Shown here: positions 36,188-44,334 of the stretch, piece after piece
Layout of the letters: the number at the start of each line of letters is the position of its first letter
How positions within the stretch are numbered: the first letter of the stretch is position 1
NCBI RefSeq assembly: GCF_039541875.1
Contig: NZ_BAABHB010000001.1
Coordinates: 1,045,327-1,109,326 of the forward strand
From: Nibrella viscosa
Lineage (GTDB): Bacteria > Bacteroidota > Bacteroidia > Cytophagales > Spirosomataceae
DNA: 64,000 bases
Direction of reading: 5' to 3'
Made by a program: the position numbers and the translations under genes
Notes under the pieces: model-generated
Told to the model about the DNA's origin: nothing
Seen by the model: only the letters and a program-made list of their open reading frames with translations
The model's database searches: none

Positions 36188-37162
36188 TCACTTTAAGAGT
36201 TCTTTGATGACATCGTCGGTGGTAATGTTTTCGGCTTCGGCGCGGAAGTTGAGGGCGATGCGGTGACGCAGGATCGGGTAGGCCAGCGTCTGAATATCGT
36301 CCGGAATCACCGAAAAGCGTCCGTGAAGCACGGCTCTGGCTTTGGCGCAGAGAACCAGCGCCTGACCTGCCCTCGGACCCGCTCCCCAGTCGCACCACTG
36401 TCTGACAAAGGCGGACGGGCTACTTTCCGGCCGGGTCGACCGCACCAGTCTGTTAATGTACGAAATAAGCTCGTCGCTGATGTGTACCTGCCGGGTCAGC
36501 AGTTGCAGGTCGGCAATATCCTGGTCGGTTAGTATGGTTTGCAGTTGGGGCCGGGCGGTGCCGGTTGTGCTTTTCAGGACATCCAATTCTTCCTGCTCCG
36601 AGGGGTAGCTCAGCTTGATATACAGTAGGAAACGGTCAAGCTGAGCCTCCGGCAGCGGATACGTACCCGCCTGCTCAATAGGATTCTGGGTGGCAATGAT
36701 CAGGAAGGGCCGGGGCAGGGGGTAATCTGTACCGCCGTAGGTGATCTTATACTCTTGCATGGCCTCCAGCAGAGCCGCCTGTGTTTTGGGCGGTGTCCGG
36801 TTGATCTCGTCGGCCAGTACCACATTGGCAAAGATGGGGCCGTAATTGAATTTGAAAAACTTGCGGCCGGTCTCGTGGTCCTCTTCCAGAATCTCGGTAC
36901 CGACAATATCCCCCGGCATCAGGTCGGGGGTGAACTGGATGCGTTTGAATCGCATGTCCAGCGCATCGGCCATCGTTTTGACCATCAGCGTTTTGGCGAG
37001 GCCCGGTACGCCTTCCAGCAGGCAGTGGCCGCCCGCCAGCAGGGCGATGAGGACTTCCTGAATGGCTTCCTGCTGACCTACGATCACTTTGCCGATCTCT
37101 TTTTTTAAGAGGGGGAGCTTGGCAACAAGGGCTTTGTAGTGGGTTAATTCCTGCGTTTCCAA
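36188..37162 (-). CDS. MoxR-family AAA+ ATPase
   Basis: A 324-residue AAA+ protein: IGKVIVGQQEAIQEVLIALL, Walker A EGVPGLAKT, DLMPGDIVGTEI, Walker B VVLADEINRTPPKTQAALLEAM, sensor 1 FLIIATQNPIEQAGTYPLPEAQLDRF, and a C-terminal lid with GPRAGQALVLCAKARAVLHGR. These are all MoxR hallmarks. MoxR ATPases work as chaperones with VWA/DUF58 partners, which lie directly downstream. The start is TTG 37162, one base after the DUF4159 stop; no other start precedes the conserved N-terminus. Coupled translation with DUF4159 is likely. Confidence 0.94.
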   Translation of the reverse strand: METQELTHYKALVAKLPLLKKEIGKVIVGQQEAIQEVLIALLAGGHCLLEGVPGLAKTLMVKTMADALDMRFKRIQFTPDLMPGDIVGTEILEEDHETGRKFFKFNYGPIFANVVLADEINRTPPKTQAALLEAMQEYKITYGGTDYPLPRPFLIIATQNPIEQAGTYPLPEAQLDRFLLYIKLSYPSEQEELDVLKSTTGTARPQLQTILTDQDIADLQLLTRQVHISDELISYINRLVRSTRPESSPSAFVRQWCDWGAGPRAGQALVLCAKARAVLHGRFSVIPDDIQTLAYPILRHRIALNFRAEAENITTDDVIKELLK

Positions 37163-37163
37163 A

Positions 37164-37781
37164 TTAAGTCGTTAAAGCGTATGTAACAATATTGACCCCG
37201 AACTTAGTATTGTCTTCGGCCAGAAAGCGTTTGTTGCGGAAGTCGTAATCCCACTCGCAACCATAATCTTTGTTGCTGTACAGTACCCCGATGCGGCCGT
37301 TGACGGTGATGGCTTTGAGGTAATCATGCACCAGGTCATCGCCCCAGCCGTTCAGTTCAAACGAGGTCGTTGGCGGACCTTCCTCAAAGCGGAAAAAGCA
37401 GGTATAGAGCGGGTGGCTGTTTGGGATCTTCTGCAACGCCTTCGGCCCGAAGGTACGTGCCATTTCCTGCTCAAACGATTTGGCAAACAGTCCGTCGATG
37501 TCGTGGTTGCAATCATCGACAAAAATAAAGCCGCCGTTCTGCACATACCGCCGGAAGTGGTCCCGCTCCTGTGCCGAAAACTCCACCAGTTTATGCCCGC
37601 TGAGGTAACAGAACGGACTCCGGAAAATCTCGTTGCTGCTCAACTGCACCACCTTCTCTTTCTGGTCGACCGGTATCGTGGTATACTCCACCAGCGAATG
37701 CAGCAGATTAACCGGCATACGCTGGTCGGTATCCCAATCTCCGGAGGTGTACTGTATGCGGGTGAAAAAGAAAGGCTTCAT
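37164..37781 (-). CDS. DUF4159 domain protein
   Basis: A 205-residue protein with FFFTRIQYTSGDWDTDQRMPVNLLHSLVEYTTI and YVQNGGFIFVDDCNHDIDGLFAKSF, the typical DUF4159 blocks; the latter resembles a class-I glutamine amidotransferase-like strand-turn. It lacks a signal peptide, so it is a cytoplasmic, single-domain version. Genes of this family regularly precede moxR in Bacteroidota, as here. Function unknown. Confidence 0.85.
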   Translation of the reverse strand: MKPFFFTRIQYTSGDWDTDQRMPVNLLHSLVEYTTIPVDQKEKVVQLSSNEIFRSPFCYLSGHKLVEFSAQERDHFRRYVQNGGFIFVDDCNHDIDGLFAKSFEQEMARTFGPKALQKIPNSHPLYTCFFRFEEGPPTTSFELNGWGDDLVHDYLKAITVNGRIGVLYSNKDYGCEWDYDFRNKRFLAEDNTKFGVNIVTYALTT

Positions 37782-37793
37782 AAATTAGTTGTT

Positions 37794-37878
37794 AGTCAAT
37801 AGTCGATAGTCAATACAGGGCCGCCCGGCAGTTGTTAGTATATCTGGCGTCAGCACTTTTGACTATCGACTAATGACT
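37794..37878. repeat. Heptad-repeat palindrome (GTCAATA/GTCGATA type) with GC-rich loop module
   Basis: Arms 37794-37812 and 37860-37878 pair at 18 of 19 positions and have a 7-nt period (GTTAGTC, AATAGTC, GATAGTC). The loop carries GGGCCGCCCGGCAGTT (37818-37833), a module shared with the three similar palindromes at 41.0, 42.5 and 44.2 kb. Confidence 0.85.
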
Positions 37879-37879
37879 A

Positions 37880-39229
37880 TTACACCGCATCCGACAAACT
37901 GGTAAACGTAAATTCCCGGATTTTCATCGGCGGAATCAGGTAGTTATTGTCGGTTTCGGTGCTGACGACCCGCTCCGGTTTTCCCAACGCTTCCAGGTTA
38001 TTGAGCATGATGATCGGGCTTTCGTTGAAGCGGAAGTTCTTCACCGGGTGCTTGATCTTGCCGTTCTCGATGTAAAAGGTTCCGTCGCGGGTGAGGCCGG
38101 TCAGCAGCAGCGTCTGCGGGTCTACGGAGCGGATGTACCACAACTTGGTGACGAGAATACCGCGCTGGGTACTCTTAATCATGTCTTCCAGTGAAGCCAT
38201 GCCCCCCGCCATGATGGCGTTGTTGGGGAAGGGCACCGCTTTGACCCCCTGCTTCTGCGCCCAGAAGCGGGAATACGGCATGTTTTTCACAACACCTTTG
38301 TCAATCCAGTTAACTTTTTCCTGTGGCCGACCATCGCCCGACCAGGGAGAAGCGGGCAGTTCGGGGTTGGCTGGGTCTGAATAGATGGTAACGCGCTCAT
38401 CGACGATCTTTTCGCCCAGCTTGGTTTTGCCACCAGGTTTGCTCAGGAACGACCGGCCTTCATCGGCGTTGCGGGCGTCCATGTTAAAGAAGATATTCTC
38501 CAGCAGAACGGCAGCCGCCGTTGGCTCCAGAATGACCGTGTACTTGCCCGGCTCCAGTGCTCTCGCCCCGACCGACCCCAGGCACTTCTGAGTGGCAATT
38601 CGGGTATCGGCAGCCGTATCCAGTTTAGAGAAATCACTATAGCCTCGGGTAATGTATCCGGAGCCAGTACCATCCTCGGTTCTAACTGTCAACGAGAAAT
38701 TTACATTGGTGCTGGGGTAGTAGGCAAACAGGCCTTTAGAATTCATTATGGCGTTATAGCCCCGCTGATCTTCCATAAACCCAGCGGCTGATAAGGCCGG
38801 GCCTCCCCTGGTATTGCGCGTCAGTTCCAGGCTTTTAGCAACCGCGTCGGCGCGGGCAGCCGGATTGATTTTGGCGGTAGATTCAAAAAAGCCGTTCGTC
38901 TTCAGGTATTGCTGAGGGCCAAGCACACCGACATACTCCGGGTTTTCGGGAGCCAGCCGGGCCAGTTCCTCTGACCGACGCACAACCTTTTCGATAGAAG
39001 CATCATCAAACTCATCAATGGTGGCCACGCCTACTTTCTTGCCAAATGCCGACTGAACCGCCAGGTTTTGGTTGATTACCGAGCCGCTGGTCGAGACTTC
39101 GTTCCGGGCGTACCGGATGTTGCCGCGCTCTTCGCCCAGCAGATTTACTTCACATTCATCCGCTTTTGAGTAGTTCAGCACCTTTTGCAGCAGCGCCTTG
39201 GCTTCGGATTCTGATAGTATGATGGACAT
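37880..39229 (-). CDS. TldE/PmbA-like protein 1 (no metal motif)
   Basis: A 449-residue member of the TldD/TldE (PmbA) family, starting at ATG 39229. It lacks the HExxxH motif, as TldE subunits do, and contains the family blocks NIRYARNEVSTSG, LEPGKYTVILEPTAAAVLLEN and GLTRDGTFYIENGKIKHPVKNFRFNESP. TldD/TldE form a heterodimeric metalloprotease that trims peptides, for example microcin B17 precursors. No signal peptide is seen. It probably pairs with the TldD-like product encoded upstream at 39316-40956. It ends FTFTSLSDAV, as its paralogue does. Confidence 0.9.
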   Translation of the reverse strand: MSIILSESEAKALLQKVLNYSKADECEVNLLGEERGNIRYARNEVSTSGSVINQNLAVQSAFGKKVGVATIDEFDDASIEKVVRRSEELARLAPENPEYVGVLGPQQYLKTNGFFESTAKINPAARADAVAKSLELTRNTRGGPALSAAGFMEDQRGYNAIMNSKGLFAYYPSTNVNFSLTVRTEDGTGSGYITRGYSDFSKLDTAADTRIATQKCLGSVGARALEPGKYTVILEPTAAAVLLENIFFNMDARNADEGRSFLSKPGGKTKLGEKIVDERVTIYSDPANPELPASPWSGDGRPQEKVNWIDKGVVKNMPYSRFWAQKQGVKAVPFPNNAIMAGGMASLEDMIKSTQRGILVTKLWYIRSVDPQTLLLTGLTRDGTFYIENGKIKHPVKNFRFNESPIIMLNNLEALGKPERVVSTETDNNYLIPPMKIREFTFTSLSDAV

Positions 39230-39234
39230 GATTT

Positions 39235-39304
39235 GTTTCAGGTTTCAGGTTTCAGGTCTCAGGTTTCAAGTTGCCAGGACTCTAAACCTGAAACTTGAAA
39301 CCTG
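39235..39304. repeat. Heptad-repeat array with inverted copy (GTTTCAG type)
   Basis: 39235-39277 is six tandem 7-nt units (GTTTCAG three times, GTCTCAG, GTTTCAA, GTTGCCA). A perfect 13-bp inverted repeat joins 39260-39272 to 39292-39304. It fills the gap between two tldE/tldD-like genes. Confidence 0.85.
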
Positions 39305-39315
39305 TAACAATAAAA

Positions 39316-40956
39316 CTATATCTTTCTTGCCGTATTAATGACGTTGACGCCGTTGAAGCGGGCGGTAGAACTACCGTGCGAAACAGCACTTACCTGCTCA
39401 GGCTGCCCTTTGCCGTCGAAGAACGAGCCGCCTAAACGATAGTCTTTTTCGTCGCAGATCTGTACGCAGGAATTCCAGAATTCCTGCGTATTCGACTGGT
39501 AAGCTACATCTTTCAGCATGCCGGCAATCTGCCCGTCTTTAATCTCGTAGTACAACTGCCCGCCAAACTGGAAGTTATATCGCTGCTGGTCGATGGAGAA
39601 CGAACCATCGCCAATGATGTAAATGCCTTTCTTGACATCTTTGATGAGGTCATTAACCGAAAGCGCTTGCCGGCCGGGTGCCAGTGACACGTTCGGCATC
39701 CGCTGAAACTGCACCTTGCCCCAGGAGTCGGCATAGCAGCAGCCATGCGACTCATTTTCACCCAGGATGTGTACCTGGTCGCGAATGGCCTGGTAATTAA
39801 CCAGCGTTCCCTCTTTAACCAGATCCCAGCGTTTGGTCTTAACCCCCTCATCATCCCAGCCGACGGCACCCAGAGAGCCGGGTTGCGTTTTATCGGCCAC
39901 CAGGTTGACCTGTTTGCTGCCGTACTGGAAATTGCCGCTCTTCAGTTTGTCCAGGGTAGCAAAGGAGGTACCGGCAAAGTTAGCTTCGTAGCCCAGCACC
40001 CGGTCCAGTTCCAGCGGGTGCCCTACCGACTCGTGGATGGTCAGCCACAGGTGGGAAGGGTCCAGGATCAGGTCGTATTTGCCGGCTTCAACCGATTTAG
40101 CCGTGAGCTTCTCTTTGGCCTGTTTGGCGGCAGCGGTCATGTCCTCCAGCATATCGTAGCCTTTGTTGTAGCGGGTGGTGATGCCCGTTACCTTATCGGC
40201 GGGGTTGGTTTGAAGATACTCGTAACTCATCCCCATGGGCGAGCTCAGCGACTGCCGGGTCTCAAACTTACCCGATTTGGGATCGATGGCCGTGACGGTC
40301 GAAACAGGCCAGATGCGGTGAATGTCCTGGTCGATGTAGGAGCCGTCGGTGGAGGCAAAGTACTTCTGCTCGTTGACCATGAACAGGAACGAGTTGACGT
40401 AGTTGGCACCGTTCTTCATAGCCGCATCGTTCACACTCAGCAGCAGGTCTACTTTCTCCTGAATGGGGACTTCGAATGCGTTTTTCTGGATGGGCGCCTT
40501 CCAGCTAACCTCGCCAAAGCCTTTCTGGGGAGCCAGTTGTACCGGCTGCTTCATCAGTTTGGCGTTGGCTTTGGCAATGGCTACGGCTTCTTCGGCCGCT
40601 TTGGCAGTCTGGGCTTCGTTTTTAGCATCGACAACGGCAGCAAAGCCCCAGCAGCCATCGGCAATCACGCGAACGCCTACCCCGTAGGATTCGGTATTGA
40701 CAATGTTCTGCACCTTGTCTTCGCGGGTGATGACAAACTGGCGCAGGTAGCGGCCAATGCGCACATCGGTGTATGAAGCGCCTTCGGCTTTGGCGGCATT
40801 CAGGGCGGCATCGGCCAGGCGTTTTTTTACGCCTACATCCAGGCCGGGTTCGAGCAGGGCTGCCGGGTCTACGGGCCTACCCAGTGAGGGAAGAGTAGGG
40901 AGCATCAGCGCTCCAGTGCCCATTCCCAGCAGTTGATTGAAGTGTCGACGGTTCAA
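39316..40956 (-). CDS. TldD-like metallopeptidase 1, Tat-like leader
   Basis: A 546-residue protein carrying the TldD zinc motif HESVGH in LTIHESVGHPLELDR. The start is set at TTG 40956 (NRRHFNQLLGMGTGALMLP follows), because both paralogues begin at the same point (MNRRDFNQLL, MRRRDFIQLS); the open frame to 40995 runs into a heptad palindrome. The leader has an Arg-Arg followed by a short hydrophobic stretch, like a Tat signal, so export is likely. It ends NGVNVINTARKI. Very close in sequence to the product of 42563-44203. Confidence 0.9.
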   Translation of the reverse strand: MNRRHFNQLLGMGTGALMLPTLPSLGRPVDPAALLEPGLDVGVKKRLADAALNAAKAEGASYTDVRIGRYLRQFVITREDKVQNIVNTESYGVGVRVIADGCWGFAAVVDAKNEAQTAKAAEEAVAIAKANAKLMKQPVQLAPQKGFGEVSWKAPIQKNAFEVPIQEKVDLLLSVNDAAMKNGANYVNSFLFMVNEQKYFASTDGSYIDQDIHRIWPVSTVTAIDPKSGKFETRQSLSSPMGMSYEYLQTNPADKVTGITTRYNKGYDMLEDMTAAAKQAKEKLTAKSVEAGKYDLILDPSHLWLTIHESVGHPLELDRVLGYEANFAGTSFATLDKLKSGNFQYGSKQVNLVADKTQPGSLGAVGWDDEGVKTKRWDLVKEGTLVNYQAIRDQVHILGENESHGCCYADSWGKVQFQRMPNVSLAPGRQALSVNDLIKDVKKGIYIIGDGSFSIDQQRYNFQFGGQLYYEIKDGQIAGMLKDVAYQSNTQEFWNSCVQICDEKDYRLGGSFFDGKGQPEQVSAVSHGSSTARFNGVNVINTARKI

Positions 40957-40961
40957 GTTTT

Positions 40962-41067
40962 TAAGAGGTTTGTAGTCTGAAGTTTCAGGTTCCAAGTTTC
41001 AGCGGGGCCGCCCGGCGGTTGCTCCGCTACAGGCTAAACGTGAAGCCTGAAACTTGAAACCTGAAAC
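40962..41067. repeat. Heptad-repeat palindrome (GTTTCAG type) with GC-rich loop module
   Basis: Arms 40982-41002 and 41047-41067 pair at 20 of 21 positions, with 7-nt units (GTCTGAA, GTTTCAG, GTTCCAA, GTTTCAG). The loop carries CGGGGCCGCCCGGCGGTT at 41003-41020. Confidence 0.88.
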
Positions 41068-41073
41068 AATAAT

Positions 41074-42435
41074 TCAAACAGCGTCTGACAAACTCGTAAA
41101 CGTAAAGTCCCGAATCTTCATCGGCGGAATCAGATTGCCCCCCGCCCGAACCGGCTTGCCCAGGGCTTCCAGGTTGTTGAGCATGATGACCGGACTTTCG
41201 TTAAAGCGGAAATTTTTTACGGGGAACTTGATCTGCCCGTTCTCAATGTAGAACGTTCCGTCGCGGGTCAGGCCAGTATACAGTAGCGTTTGCGGATCAA
41301 CGGCCCGGATATACCAGAGACGTGTCACCAGAATACCTTTGTCGGTGGTTTTGATTAAATCGGCCAGCGACTGGTTGCCGCCCAGCATGATAAAGCCACC
41401 GGGGGCGGGTATTGGTTGAACGCCCTTCTTGTCGGCCCAGTACCGCGAGTAGAACATATTCTTCACCACGCCATTCTCGATCCAGGTTCGTTTTTCCTGG
41501 GGCAAGCCGTCACCTCCTCCGCCCCCAAAGCGCCCTTGTCCACCACCGCCACCTCCTCCGCCAAAGGGCGAAAGGGGTAAGTCGGCGTTCATGGGATCAG
41601 TAATGATGGTAACCCGTTCGTCGAAAAGCTTTTCGCCTAAGCGGGTGCCGCCCCCCTTCTTGCTGAGGAAGCTGCGCCCTTCGTCGGCGTTCCGGGCGTC
41701 CATGCTCCGCATCATGTTCTGCAGCAGTTCGACCGACGCCGTTGGTTCCAGAATAACGGTGTACTTACCCGGCTCCAGGGCTCGCGCATTGACCGACGCC
41801 AGGGCCTTTTGCATAGCAATCTGCGTGGTGGCTTTGGTGTCGAGTTTCGATACATCGGTAACGTCGGGGTTGGCGTAACCCGAGCCTAAGCCGTCGGCGG
41901 TGCGGACGGTAATCGAGAAGTCAACGCCCGTCGACCGGTTATACCCGAAGAGTCCCTTACTGTTGCCGATACAGGCGAACGACGTAGTGTCTTCCATGTA
42001 GCCGGCCGCTGTCAGGTTTTTCTGCCGGCAGGGATCAATACTGTCAAAAGCCGCCTGTGCCCGGAAATCCGGGTTTATCTTGGCCGTACTTTCGGCGTAG
42101 GTTTTCGGGTCCAGGTAGGTTTGTGGCCCGAGCATTGGCATATATTCCGGGTTTTCGGGGGCCAGCCGGGCAATTTCTTCGGCCCGACGCACGGTTTTCT
42201 CCAGCGAGGCATCATCAAACTCGTTGATAGTAGCCGTACCCGACCGTTTGCCAAATACGGCCGTGACAGCCAGGGCAATATTGTCGGACTCCCCACTGGT
42301 TGAGACTGAGTTGCGGGCGTACCGAATGTTACCGGTACGCCCGCCAGTCAGGCTCACACTCATTTCATCAGCTTTCGAATAAGCCAGTACTTTATCGATG
42401 ATCTTCTTTGCTTCTTCTTTGGTTAGAATGGCCAT
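41074..42435 (-). CDS. TldE/PmbA-like protein 2 with polyglycine insert
   Basis: A 453-residue TldE-type protein from ATG 42435 (MAILTKEEAKKIIDKVLAYS); the open frame to 42513 passes through a heptad palindrome and is not used. It lacks HExxxH. It is a close paralogue of 37880-39229 (NIRYARNSVSTSGES, ARALEPGKYTVILEPTASVEL, same C-terminus). Unlike that copy it carries a Gly-rich insert (about 41505-41570) between the SPF and LPQEKRTW blocks, probably a flexible surface loop. No signal peptide, so if the TldD partner is exported the pair would be in different compartments unless it is co-exported. Confidence 0.9.
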   Translation of the reverse strand: MAILTKEEAKKIIDKVLAYSKADEMSVSLTGGRTGNIRYARNSVSTSGESDNIALAVTAVFGKRSGTATINEFDDASLEKTVRRAEEIARLAPENPEYMPMLGPQTYLDPKTYAESTAKINPDFRAQAAFDSIDPCRQKNLTAAGYMEDTTSFACIGNSKGLFGYNRSTGVDFSITVRTADGLGSGYANPDVTDVSKLDTKATTQIAMQKALASVNARALEPGKYTVILEPTASVELLQNMMRSMDARNADEGRSFLSKKGGGTRLGEKLFDERVTIITDPMNADLPLSPFGGGGGGGGQGRFGGGGGDGLPQEKRTWIENGVVKNMFYSRYWADKKGVQPIPAPGGFIMLGGNQSLADLIKTTDKGILVTRLWYIRAVDPQTLLYTGLTRDGTFYIENGQIKFPVKNFRFNESPVIMLNNLEALGKPVRAGGNLIPPMKIRDFTFTSLSDAV

Positions 42436-42439
42436 GGTT

Positions 42440-42557
42440 GTTTGAAGTTTGAAGGTTGAAGTTCGAGGTTTGAAGTTTGGCGATGCCACCAAATGGCTGA
42501 ATAGCCGAAGCAACCGCCGGGCGGCCCCGTACAGACTTCAAACCTCGAACCTCGAAC
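42440..42557. repeat. Heptad-repeat palindrome (GTTTGAA/GTTCGAG type) with inverted GC-rich loop module
   Basis: Tandem units run from 42440 to 42479 (GTTTGAA, GTTTGAA, GGTTGAA, GTTCGAG, GTTTGAA). The perfect core is 42461-42476 against 42535-42550, and the repeat extends to 42557. The loop carries the GC module in reverse orientation (AACCGCCGGGCGGCCCCG, 42512-42529). Confidence 0.87.
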
Positions 42558-42562
42558 TAAAA

Positions 42563-44203
42563 TTATATCTTCCTCGCTGTATTAATCACATTGACACCGT
42601 TGAAGCGGGCTGTGGCGCTACCGTGCGATACGGCACTCGATTGGGCCGGCTGCCCCTTACCGTCGTTGAAGGCACCCCCAAGCCGGTAGTCGCGCTCATC
42701 ACAAACGGCAACGCAGGAATTCCAGAATTCGCGGGTGTTGGCCTGATACGCCACGTCTTTCAGCATACCGGCGATCTGACCGTCTTTAATTTCGTAGAAC
42801 AACTGCCCGCCGAACTGGAAGTTATACCGTTGCTGGTCGATGGAGAACGAGCCGTCGCCGATGATGTAAATGCCTTTTTGAACGTCCTTAATCATGTCCT
42901 GCACCGATAAAGGGGTTTTTCCGGCTTCCAGCGATACGTTTGGCATTCGCTGGAACTGTACGGTGCCCCAGGAGTCGGCGTAGCAGCAGCCATGCGATTC
43001 TTTTTCGCCCAGAATGTGTACCTGATCCCGAATGGCCTGGTAGTTGACCAGAATACCGTTTCTGACCAGATCCCAGCGTTTGGTATTGACGCCTTCATCG
43101 TCCCAGCCGACAGCCCCCAGCGAGCCCACCTGCGTTTTGTCGGCCACCAGGTTGACCTGTTTGCTGCCGTACTGGAAATTTCCGCTTTTGAGCTTGTCCA
43201 GGGTGGCAAAGGAGGTACCGGCATAATTGGCCTCGTAACCCAGCACCCGGTCCAGTTCCAGCGGGTGACCCACCGACTCGTGAATGGTCAGCCACAGGTG
43301 CGAGGGGTCTAGAACAAGGTCGTATTTGCCGGCCTCCACCGATTTGGCCGACAGCTTTTCTTTCGCTTGTTTGGCGGCAGCGGTAATATCTTCCAGCATG
43401 TCGTACCCCTTGTTGTAACGGGTGGTAACGCCGGTAAGTTTGTCGGCCGGATTCGTTTGCAAATACTCGTAGCCCATGCCCATCGGCGCACTCAGCGAGT
43501 TGCGGGTGGCAAACCGCCCGTTTTGCGGATCAACCGCCGTGACGGTGAAGCTGGGGCCAATGCGGTGGATGTCCTGATCGGCATAGGTGCCGTCGGTGGA
43601 GGCAAAATACTTCTGCTCGTTGACCTGGAACAGGACGTTGTTGACAAAGTTGGCCCCGTTTTGCATAGCGGCCGCGTTGCACGACAGCAGCAGATCCACC
43701 TTCTCTTTGATGGGCACCTCAAAGGCGTTTCGTTTGACAGGTGCTTTCCAGCTAACCTCGCCAAAGCCTTTCTGCGGAGCCAGTTGCACCGGCTCGGCTT
43801 GCAGGCGGGCATTTGCTTTGGCAATGGCTACAGCTTTTTCGGCTGCTTTGGCGACCACGGCTTCATCGCGGGCATCACCTACCGCAGCAAAGCCCCAGCA
43901 GCCGTTGGCAATGACCCGAACGCCCACACCGAATGATTCCGAGTTGATAATGCCCTGCACCTTGTTTTCGCGGGTGAGGACAAACTGGTTCAGGTAGCGG
44001 CCAATCCGAACGTCGGCGTAGGTGGCCCCCTTCGATTTGGCTGCGTTCAGGGCGGCATCGGCCAGGCGTTTCTTCACCGACACATCCAGGCCGGGTTCGA
44101 GCAGCGCTTCGGCGTCGACGGTGCGGGAGAAGGCGGGCAGGGCGGGCATGAGGATGCCCGCTGCGCCCATACTCAGGAGTTGATTAAAATCTCGACGGTT
44201 CAA
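42563..44203 (-). CDS. TldD-like metallopeptidase 2, Tat-like leader
   Basis: A 546-residue TldD-type protein with HESVGH (LTIHESVGHPLELDRVLG), DDEGVNTKRWDLV, ESHGCCYADSW and the family ending ARFNGVNVINTARKI. The start is TTG 44203, giving MNRRDFNQLLSMGAAGILMPALPAF, a Tat-like leader with two Arg and an Ala-rich core. It is very similar to the product of 39316-40956 over its whole length, so this is a duplication with possible gene conversion. Presumed partner: a TldE-like protein encoded next to it (41074-42435). Confidence 0.92.
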   Translation of the reverse strand: MNRRDFNQLLSMGAAGILMPALPAFSRTVDAEALLEPGLDVSVKKRLADAALNAAKSKGATYADVRIGRYLNQFVLTRENKVQGIINSESFGVGVRVIANGCWGFAAVGDARDEAVVAKAAEKAVAIAKANARLQAEPVQLAPQKGFGEVSWKAPVKRNAFEVPIKEKVDLLLSCNAAAMQNGANFVNNVLFQVNEQKYFASTDGTYADQDIHRIGPSFTVTAVDPQNGRFATRNSLSAPMGMGYEYLQTNPADKLTGVTTRYNKGYDMLEDITAAAKQAKEKLSAKSVEAGKYDLVLDPSHLWLTIHESVGHPLELDRVLGYEANYAGTSFATLDKLKSGNFQYGSKQVNLVADKTQVGSLGAVGWDDEGVNTKRWDLVRNGILVNYQAIRDQVHILGEKESHGCCYADSWGTVQFQRMPNVSLEAGKTPLSVQDMIKDVQKGIYIIGDGSFSIDQQRYNFQFGGQLFYEIKDGQIAGMLKDVAYQANTREFWNSCVAVCDERDYRLGGAFNDGKGQPAQSSAVSHGSATARFNGVNVINTARKI

Positions 44204-44204
44204 G

Positions 44205-44330
44205 ATGGTTTGAGGTTTGAGGTTTGACGTTTGAGCGGGGCCGCCCGGCGGTTTGTAGTTTGTAGATAAAAAATGCGTCAGCCAACCTCAAACTTTAAAC
44301 CGCCGGGCGGCTCCGCTCAAACCTTAAATT
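44205..44330. repeat. Heptad-repeat palindrome (GTTTGAG type) with paired GC-rich modules
   Basis: Four 7-nt units (GTTTGAG, GTTTGAG, GTTTGAC, GTTTGAG) lead into a 26-bp inverted repeat, 44229-44254 against 44297-44322, matching at 25 of 26 positions. Here both arms contain the GC module, GGGGCCGCCCGGCGGTT on the left and its complement on the right, so the whole element is a long hairpin. Confidence 0.9.
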
Positions 44331-44334
44331 AAAA

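Noticed and set aside
102..44330. Heptad-repeat arrays as a CRISPR-like array
   Set aside because: Units are 7 nt without spacers and form inverted pairs within one gap; there are no 25-40 nt direct repeats and no cas genes.
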